A DNA stretch of 64,000 bases from Natroniella sulfidigena (GTDB taxonomy: Bacteria > Bacillota > Halanaerobiia > Halobacteroidales > Halobacteroidaceae). The position numbers and the translations under genes are program-made. Location: NCBI RefSeq assembly GCF_023223645.1, contig NZ_JALKBY010000011.1:1-64000 (forward strand). Direction: 5' to 3'. Positions 59,177-64,000 of this stretch are shown one piece after another (positions within the stretch are counted from its first letter, which is position 1; every line of letters begins with the position of its first letter). The notes under the pieces were generated by a model. That model saw only the letters and a program-made list of their open reading frames with translations, was not told the DNA's origin and made no database searches.

Positions 59177-60256
59177 ATGTCACAAGAGAAGCATGGCGGC
59201 AATCTCAATCAGGCAGTTAAGGAGTATGGTTTAGAGCAAGAAGAGATTATAGATTTTAGTGCTAATATTAACTTTTTAGGCCCTCCTAGTAAGGTAATGG
59301 AGGCTATTAAGGATAACTTAGATCAGATAGTTAATTACCCTGATCCAAACTGTACTGAGTTGAAGGATAAACTAGCAGAACAGTTAGGAGTAAAGCAGGA
59401 AGAGATTATAATTGGGAATGGTGCTGTGGAGTTGGTTTATTTACTGGCTAAGGTATTACAACCACAGCGGGCGTTGGTGTTGGCCCCGACTTTTTCTGAA
59501 TATGGAGCAGCGGTAAGGAGTGTAGGGGCCAACATAGAAGAGTTTAAATTGAGTAGAGATGATGAATTTGAGATTGATCTAGAGCGATTGATAGTTAAAT
59601 TGGCTGAGGTTGATCTCTTCTTTTTATGTAATCCTAACAATCCAACCGGGAAGTTAATTACTAGATCAGAGATAATTGAGATTATTGAGGCGGGCCAACA
59701 GCATGATACCTTTATTATGGTTGATGAAGCCTTTGTCGATTTTTTAGAGGAAGAGGTAACAGTAATTGATCTAGTTGATCAATATGATAATCTATTCGTA
59801 TTACGTTCGTTGACCAAGTTTTTTGCTATTCCTGGACTGCGACTAGGCTATGGGGTCAGCAATTCCAGTCTGCTTGAAGAGTTAGAGCGGGGTAAGGATC
59901 CGTGGAATTGTAACTTCTTTGCTCAATTAGCGGGCCAAATAGCCCTTAATGATCAAGAGTATATCACAAGGACTAAAGAGGCTATCAAACGGGAAAAAGA
60001 GTTCTTGTATCATAACTTAAAGGAAGTAGCTGGATGGAAAGTCTACTATCCAACAGCTAACTATATCTTGATCGATTTGAGTTCACTCTCTATTACGGCA
60101 AGTGAGTTAGAGGAGATGTTGGCCCGGCAAGGAATTTTAATTCGTAATTGCAATACATATACTGGACTTGGAGAAGACTTTATTAGGGTTGCAGTGAAGA
60201 GTAGGGTAGAGAATAAAAATTTAATAGACAATCTGGTTGAGGTAATTAATGAGTAA
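59177..60256 (+). CDS. cobD: L-threonine-O-3-phosphate decarboxylase CobD
   Basis: 359 aa PLP enzyme of the aminotransferase I fold. HGGNLNQAVKEYGL at the start, FSANINFLGPPSKV (about 26-39), CNPNNPTGKLI (about 153-163) and the PLP lysine in RSLTKFFAIPGLRLGY (about 212-227). It makes aminopropanol phosphate for CbiB. GGGGGGA ribosome binding site. Confidence 0.94.
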   Translation: MSQEKHGGNLNQAVKEYGLEQEEIIDFSANINFLGPPSKVMEAIKDNLDQIVNYPDPNCTELKDKLAEQLGVKQEEIIIGNGAVELVYLLAKVLQPQRALVLAPTFSEYGAAVRSVGANIEEFKLSRDDEFEIDLERLIVKLAEVDLFFLCNPNNPTGKLITRSEIIEIIEAGQQHDTFIMVDEAFVDFLEEEVTVIDLVDQYDNLFVLRSLTKFFAIPGLRLGYGVSNSSLLEELERGKDPWNCNFFAQLAGQIALNDQEYITRTKEAIKREKEFLYHNLKEVAGWKVYYPTANYILIDLSSLSITASELEEMLARQGILIRNCNTYTGLGEDFIRVAVKSRVENKNLIDNLVEVINE

Positions 60257-60520
60257 TTACAATATTGTGCCACAATATTGAGTTGACAGTTTACGGTTGA
60301 CAGTTTACAGTTAAGATCAAAATCTTAAAATCTTAAGAACTATAAAAAGCCTTAAAATTATAGCTTTAGATTGGTTTGGGGTTTAAGTTTTAAATGGTTT
60401 TAACTGTCAACCGTCAACTGTTCACTGTAAACTGATATAAAGTGGCACTTTGCCACTTTATATCAATTAAGCTTTTTTAAGATTTTTAACTATACACTAT
60501 TAATTATTAACTATTAACTG
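60257..60520 (+). repeat. inverted word repeat with caps before cobC
   Basis: CAATATTGTG/CACAATATTG cap (60262-60282), arms GTTGACAGTTTACGGTTGAC and ACTGTCAACCGTCAACTG, a hairpin ATATAAAGTGGC/GCCACTTTATAT (60436-60463), then ACTATTAATTATTAACTATT words. It is the largest copy of the family in this window. Confidence 0.8.
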
Positions 60521-60538
60521 CTCTTAAGGGGGGGTTGA

Positions 60539-61156
60539 ATGGAGACTGAAGTTATTTTGGTGCGGCATGGTGAAACAGAATGGAATCGAGATTTTAAATT
60601 TCAAGGAAGTAAAGACATTGAATTAAGTGCTGAAGGCAAAGAACAGGGAGCAAAATTAGCGGCTAGATTTGCCAGTGAAAAGATAGATAAAGTTTATTCT
60701 AGTAATTTAACTAGGGCCTACCAAACGGCTAGCTTGGTAGCTGAGAAGCATGATTTAGAAGTGATTCAAGTTGATGGGCTACAAGAGATCAACTTTGGTA
60801 AGTGGGAGGGAATGACTTATCAAGAGATTAATAAAGAATTTGACTTTACTGTTGATGAGTGGATGAAAGATCCTGCTAATAAAAAACCTCCAGCAGGAGA
60901 AAGTTTAAAGCAGTTAGAAAAACGTACTGTTAAAGCTTTAGAAAAAGTTTTAGAAGAAGAAGAAGGAAATAAGATAGTAATCGTTAGCCACGGGGGAGTA
61001 ATCAGAACCTTACTCTGTAATCTATTAGAAATGCCCCTTAGTAAGTCTTGGAGATTAAAGCAGTCTAATACAGCAGTCAATATTCTTAAGTTTTATGAAG
61101 GGGAAGAGAGTGTTATTTTAGAGTTGTTTAATTCTACTGTTCATTTAAATGATTAA
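60539..61156 (+). CDS. cobC: alpha-ribazole phosphatase, histidine phosphatase family
   Basis: 205 aa. Phosphohistidine motif LVRHGETEWN (about 7-16), second Arg in SNLTRAYQTA, and late catalytic His in VSHGGVIRTLL (about 150-160). It removes the 5'-phosphate from alpha-ribazole phosphate or cobamide phosphate, closing the pathway. It is the last gene of the cobamide block, followed by a strong terminator. Other phosphatase roles cannot be excluded from sequence alone. Confidence 0.85.
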   Translation: METEVILVRHGETEWNRDFKFQGSKDIELSAEGKEQGAKLAARFASEKIDKVYSSNLTRAYQTASLVAEKHDLEVIQVDGLQEINFGKWEGMTYQEINKEFDFTVDEWMKDPANKKPPAGESLKQLEKRTVKALEKVLEEEEGNKIVIVSHGGVIRTLLCNLLEMPLSKSWRLKQSNTAVNILKFYEGEESVILELFNSTVHLND

Positions 61157-61182
61157 TTAAGAAATTTTAGAAGAGTTTAAAT

Positions 61183-61228
61183 AAAAAAGAGCCAATTGAG
61201 AAATTAATTTCTCAATTGGCTCTTTTTT
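61183..61228. terminator. 46-nt perfect palindrome ending the cobamide cluster
   Basis: 61183-61205 is the exact reverse complement of 61206-61228, with A6 and T6 ends and centre AATT. It works as an intrinsic terminator on either strand. Confidence 0.85.
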
Positions 61229-61239
61229 ATTTTGTCATT

Positions 61240-61332
61240 AAGGAAATTATACTTTTTAGAGCTTGTTGATAACTTTTATTAATTTGTATTTATTGGTTTT
61301 ACTTAAACTCAATCTTAGACTTAAACTTATAT
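61240..61332 (+). repeat. dispersed intergenic repeat, copy 2
   Basis: Same as 33293-33385: GGAAATTATACTTTTTAGAG, then GGTTTTACTTAAACTCAATC and TTAGACTTAAACTT. Between here and sigG no ORF is seen. Confidence 0.7.
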
Positions 61333-61375
61333 TTAGCCTAAATTAAGAATTCGATGTTAAATCTTTGCCTAATCT

Positions 61376-61406
61376 TGAATAAGCTAGCTTCACGTCGTAC
61401 ATAATA
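61376..61406 (+). promoter_or_regulatory. sigma-F/sigma-G-type promoter for sigG
   Basis: TGAATA (61376-61381), 18-nt spacer and CATAATA (61400-61406) match the forespore sigma consensus (GHATR, CATNHTA). It lies about 240 nt before sigG, giving an unusually long leader with a CTACTACT/AGTAGTAG hairpin at 61451-61481. Confidence 0.6.
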
Positions 61407-61647
61407 CCTAATATGATTGGCAAGTGATTCGGGAAATTTGACTAGCTAATAATCTACTACTATTAAATCTAAAGTAGTAGTTATGACATGCCTCCTCTCT
61501 TATAGTAATCAAGTATGTGATCTTTTGTGATTTAATTATATTTTTGATTAATTCTCTATGAAAAATAGATGTATAGATACTTTAATTACTGCTAATACTG
61601 TTAATGGATTAGAGGTTTTAATATGGCAATAAGTGGGAGGGTAATAA

Positions 61648-62424
61648 ATGGGAAAGAAAGTAGATCTTTGTGGTGTTAACACTTCAGAGCTACCAGTTTT
61701 ATCTAATAAAGAGATGAGAAAGTTATTCAAAAAGATGCAGCAAGGAGATGAGTCAGCTAGAAATACGATTGTTGGGGGAAACTTAAGGCTAGTTCTTAGT
61801 GTATTACAACGATTTAATAATCGTGGAGAGCCAATTGATGATCTTTTCCAAGTAGGGTGTATCGGGTTGATGAAGTCCATAGATAACTTTGACTTAAGTA
61901 AGAATGTTAAATTTTCTACTTATGCTGTTCCAATGATAATTGGGGAGATTAAACGTCATCTGAGGGATAACAACCCAATTAGAGTTAGTCGTTCATTACG
62001 TGATACAGCCTATAAAGCTTTGCAAATTAAAGAAACTTTAGAAAATAAAAAGTCTGAAGAACCTAATTTAACTGAAATAGCTCAAGAATTAGGAATTCCA
62101 AGAGAGGATATTGTTTATGCTCTTGATGCTATTCAAGATCCTATTTCACTTTTTGAACCAATTTATCATGACGGTGGTGATCCAATCTATGTGATGGATC
62201 AAATTAGCGATGATAATGATGATAATGATTGGTTAGAGGGAATTGCAGTTAGAGAAGCATTAAGACAATTAGAAGATAGAGAAAAGTTAATCTTAACATT
62301 AAGGTTTTATGAGGGTAAAACTCAAATGGAGGTAGCTGGGAATATAGGAATTTCTCAGGCCCAAGTTTCCAGATTAGAAAAAGCGGCTTTGAATAATTTA
62401 AAGAAGTATGTTAAGGAAGGTTGA
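61648..62424 (+). CDS. sigG: forespore sigma factor sigma-G
   Basis: 258 aa. The N-terminal CGVNTSELPVLSNKEMRKLF (about 8-27) is diagnostic of SigG, where it takes part in sigma-G control. Region 2 has GNLRLVLSVLQRFNNRGEPIDDLFQVGCIGLMKSIDNFDL, region 4 ends with ISQAQVSRLEKAAL. ATG after GGGAGGG. Forms an operon with spoIIR 13 nt downstream. Separated from sigE by the cobamide island. Confidence 0.96.
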   Translation: MGKKVDLCGVNTSELPVLSNKEMRKLFKKMQQGDESARNTIVGGNLRLVLSVLQRFNNRGEPIDDLFQVGCIGLMKSIDNFDLSKNVKFSTYAVPMIIGEIKRHLRDNNPIRVSRSLRDTAYKALQIKETLENKKSEEPNLTEIAQELGIPREDIVYALDAIQDPISLFEPIYHDGGDPIYVMDQISDDNDDNDWLEGIAVREALRQLEDREKLILTLRFYEGKTQMEVAGNIGISQAQVSRLEKAALNNLKKYVKEG

Positions 62425-62437
62425 GGAGGAGTAAAAG

Positions 62438-63148
62438 ATGAAGCGGGTTAAGTTTATAATTTTAATTGCTATTTTGATCAGCTTTGTTTTTGTAACAGGC
62501 TATCGAAATAGTTTTACTATTAAGGAGGGAAATCTCAAAGCTTATGGGTCTGAAGATTTACTAAGGTTACATGTAGTTGCTAATAGTAACTCACTAGATG
62601 ATCAACGAATAAAAAGAGCGGTAAAAGCTGAAATACTTAAAGAAACTACTTATTTATTCAAGCATTTAGATAATCCTTTACAAGCTGAAAGAGTTGTAAA
62701 GGATAATTTAAGTGAAATTAAGCAGATAGTAAAAGATAAACTAAGAGCGAATGATCAAGATTATAATGTTGAACTAGAACTAGGAAAATTTGATTTTCCT
62801 ACAAGAAGTTATGGTGGAACAACTTTAGAAGCGGGAGAGTATCAAGCATTGCAGGTAAGGATTGGTGAATCAAATGGAGAAAATTGGTGGTGTGTATTAT
62901 TTCCCCCATTATGTTTTGTCGATTCAATTGAGGAATTATCAGAAAAAGAGTTAAATAAACTAGCTAAAAAAGAAGATGATATAGAAAATGAGCTGCCAGT
63001 GGAATTTAAATTTAAGTTAGTTGAAGTTATAGAAGAAAATCCTCAAGTAGTTAAGTCTAAATTAAAGTTGGCCCAAATTTTAGAAAGTTCTTTTCCTGGA
63101 TTAAATAAATTATTATTCTCAGGAGAACAGAATACTAAAGATAAATAA
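62438..63148 (+). CDS. spoIIR: stage II sporulation protein R
   Basis: 236 aa. A signal/anchor helix FIILIAILISFVFVTGY (about 5-21) is followed by LLRLHVVANSNSLDDQRIKRAVKAEIL (about 41-67), the family hallmark, and WWCVLFPPLCFVD (about 148-160). Made in the forespore and exported to activate SpoIIGA, which cleaves pro-sigma-E. Both partners are in this window, 43 kb apart. GAGGAG ribosome binding site. Confidence 0.95.
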   Translation: MKRVKFIILIAILISFVFVTGYRNSFTIKEGNLKAYGSEDLLRLHVVANSNSLDDQRIKRAVKAEILKETTYLFKHLDNPLQAERVVKDNLSEIKQIVKDKLRANDQDYNVELELGKFDFPTRSYGGTTLEAGEYQALQVRIGESNGENWWCVLFPPLCFVDSIEELSEKELNKLAKKEDDIENELPVEFKFKLVEVIEENPQVVKSKLKLAQILESSFPGLNKLLFSGEQNTKDK

Positions 63149-63189
63149 TAAAGATTATCACTTAATATTAAGTGATAATCTTTATTATT
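63144..63189. terminator. 46-nt perfect palindrome after spoIIR
   Basis: 63144-63166 is the exact reverse complement of 63167-63189, centre AATATT, followed by TTTTG. Overlaps the spoIIR stop codon. Confidence 0.8.
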
Positions 63190-63257
63190 TTGTAACAAAC
63201 TTATATCTGGCACATATAATAATTATAAATAACTGGGTTAAGAAGGGGGAATAAAAA

Positions 63258-63521
63258 TTGATCAAAACTTCTGAATTGAAAGCAAAAGAGATTATTAATG
63301 TTAGTAATGGACAGAGGTTGGGAACGATAGAAGATATAGATATTGATTTAGTGGCTGGTAAGATAAATGGAATAATTGTCCCTAAAGAAGAGAAATTTAT
63401 AAAATTTTTCAGTGAAAATAATGATTTATACATATCCTGGTCAAATATAGAAAAGATTGGTGAAGATGTTATATTAGTTACAGTCAATGATGGATTAGAC
63501 TCATCTCCTGGTGAAGATTAA
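63258..63521 (+). CDS. YlmC/YmxH-family PRC-barrel protein
   Basis: 87 aa. The sequence KTSELKAKEIINVSNGQRLG, then IEDIDIDLVAGKINGIIVP, shows the PRC-barrel-like YlmC/YmxH fold often found next to sigG in sporulating Firmicutes. TTG start, AAGGGGGA 7 nt upstream. The biochemical role is unknown. Confidence 0.85.
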   Translation: MIKTSELKAKEIINVSNGQRLGTIEDIDIDLVAGKINGIIVPKEEKFIKFFSENNDLYISWSNIEKIGEDVILVTVNDGLDSSPGED

Positions 63522-63626
63522 GAGCTATCACCTTTATTTTCATTTGCAAAAATAAGACTTTTTTTAGATATTGTAGGATATAAAAAATTGAATTGGAAAA
63601 TATAAATAATAAAGGAGGGAGAAAAA

Positions 63627-63767
63627 ATGGATCTTTCAAAAAAGTTTAAAGATAAGTGGGCCAACTTATCAGAAAATGAGGTTGATAAATTAAGAAATAT
63701 GGAAGAAGCAATGAATGAAGATAAAGCAGAAAAGAATATAAGATTGATGGTGGTTACAGATAAATAA
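63627..63767 (+). CDS. small unknown protein, 46 aa
   Basis: ATG after AAAGGAGGGA (63611-63620), stop TAA at 63765-63767. The product starts MDLSKKFKDKWANLSENEVD, is charged and helical in prediction by eye, and ends RLMVVTDK. A hairpin with T-tract follows (63778-63817). I recognise no family. The ribosome binding site and terminator support a real gene. A weak sigma-H-like pair (AGGA 63575, GAAA 63596) lies just upstream. Confidence 0.6.
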   Translation: MDLSKKFKDKWANLSENEVDKLRNMEEAMNEDKAEKNIRLMVVTDK

Positions 63768-63777
63768 AGCGACTAAG

Positions 63778-63817
63778 CTCTCTTTTTTAGAAAGGAATTC
63801 TTTAAAAAGAGGATTTT
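63778..63817 (+). terminator. terminator-like hairpin after the 46-aa gene
   Basis: TCTCTTTTTT (63779-63788) pairs with AAAAAGAGGA (63807-63816) around AGAAAGGAATTCTTT, followed by TTTT. The stem is AT-rich. Confidence 0.5.
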
Positions 63818-63958
63818 AAATAGCTCTCTTGAATATTTATAAGAGAAGTTAGTTCTTGAACTTAGTTATATTTATTTTCAAGGGAAAATAAAATTTGCAG
63901 TTTAAAATAGCTAATTTAATTTAATCTAATCTAATTGACTGAAATAGGGATAAACAAA

Positions 63959-63996
63959 TTGCATAACAGTTAGACATATCATATATAGTATGATAT
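63959..63996 (+). promoter_or_regulatory. promoter with overlapping inverted-repeat operator for a gene beyond the window
   Basis: TTGCAT (63959-63964), 17 nt and TATATA (63982-63987). A perfect 8-bp inverted repeat ATATCATA-N5-TATGATAT (63976-63996) covers the -10, as a dimeric repressor site would. Confidence 0.4.
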
Positions 63997-64000
63997 TATT

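Noticed and set aside
40735-60520. CRISPR array in the repeat-rich gaps
   Set aside because: The repeats are 6-9-nt words in opposite orientations without constant spacers, and no cas genes are present.
63190-63257. Sigma-E promoter CATATAAT before the YlmC-like gene
   Set aside because: The -10 resembles the consensus, but no -35 element at the right distance was found.

Overview
The window reads as chromosome of a low-GC, spore-forming, anaerobic Firmicute. I infer Halanaerobiales (Halobacteroidaceae-like) from the strongly AT-rich coding sequence, the DNPR-type (meso-diaminopimelate) MurE, a full set of early sporulation genes (spoIIGA, sigE, sigG, spoIIR), oxygen-independent cobalamin and benzimidazole synthesis, and a tungstate transporter. 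No 16S rRNA is present, so the assignment is inference. Almost every gene is on the + strand; the only convincing minus-strand gene is a 40-residue ORF at 675-797.

Layout. (1) 1-533: tRNA-Gly, -Ile, -Arg and -His. (2) 1.1-18.3 kb: division and cell-wall (dcw) cluster rsmH-ftsL-spoVD/ftsI-murE-murF-mraY-murD-ftsW-murG, then murB-murA, then ftsQ-ftsA-ftsZ. mraZ and murC are not here. (3) 18.4-20.5 kb: spoIIGA, sigE and a small unknown gene. (4) 20.6-28.1 kb: apbE, then a cobalamin riboswitch with a lower-ligand operon (two ThiC-like BzaA/BzaB proteins, cobT, candidate alpha-ribazole transporter and kinase, a TIM-barrel protein). (5) 28.1-36.3 kb: a second cobalamin riboswitch, an aldo/keto reductase, mscS-nikR, a periplasmic DUF4198 protein, and tupABC plus a ModE-like regulator. 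(6) 36.3-40.7 kb: a third cobalamin riboswitch and a cobalt ECF transporter with two extracytoplasmic accessory proteins. (7) 40.9-61.2 kb: the anaerobic cobamide pathway from sirohydrochlorin to finished cobamide. (8) 61.6-63.8 kb: sigG, spoIIR, a YlmC/YmxH protein and a small unknown protein.

How it fits together. Regions 4-7 form a roughly 41 kb metal and cobamide island lying between sigE and sigG, which are adjacent in Bacillus and many Clostridia. The island imports cobalt, inserts it by CbiX, builds the corrin ring, and adds the aminopropanol arm and nucleotide loop. It appears to make its own benzimidazole by the anaerobic BzaAB route and may also salvage alpha-ribazole. ApbE probably flavinylates the FMN-binding domain of the cobalt-uptake accessory protein.

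Most unusual signals. Short-word inverted repeats occur in most gaps of the cobamide region, in the tRNA spacers, and inside two peripheral loops of two of the three cobalamin riboswitches. A hairpin element of about 190 nt occurs in two copies. A set of sigma-H-like promoters has an invariant 21-nt AGGA-to-GAAT distance and clusters on cobalt/cobalamin genes. tupC can only start at a non-canonical ATT. Two divergent cobyric acid synthases lie in tandem. The second ThiC-like protein lacks the iron-sulfur cysteines.
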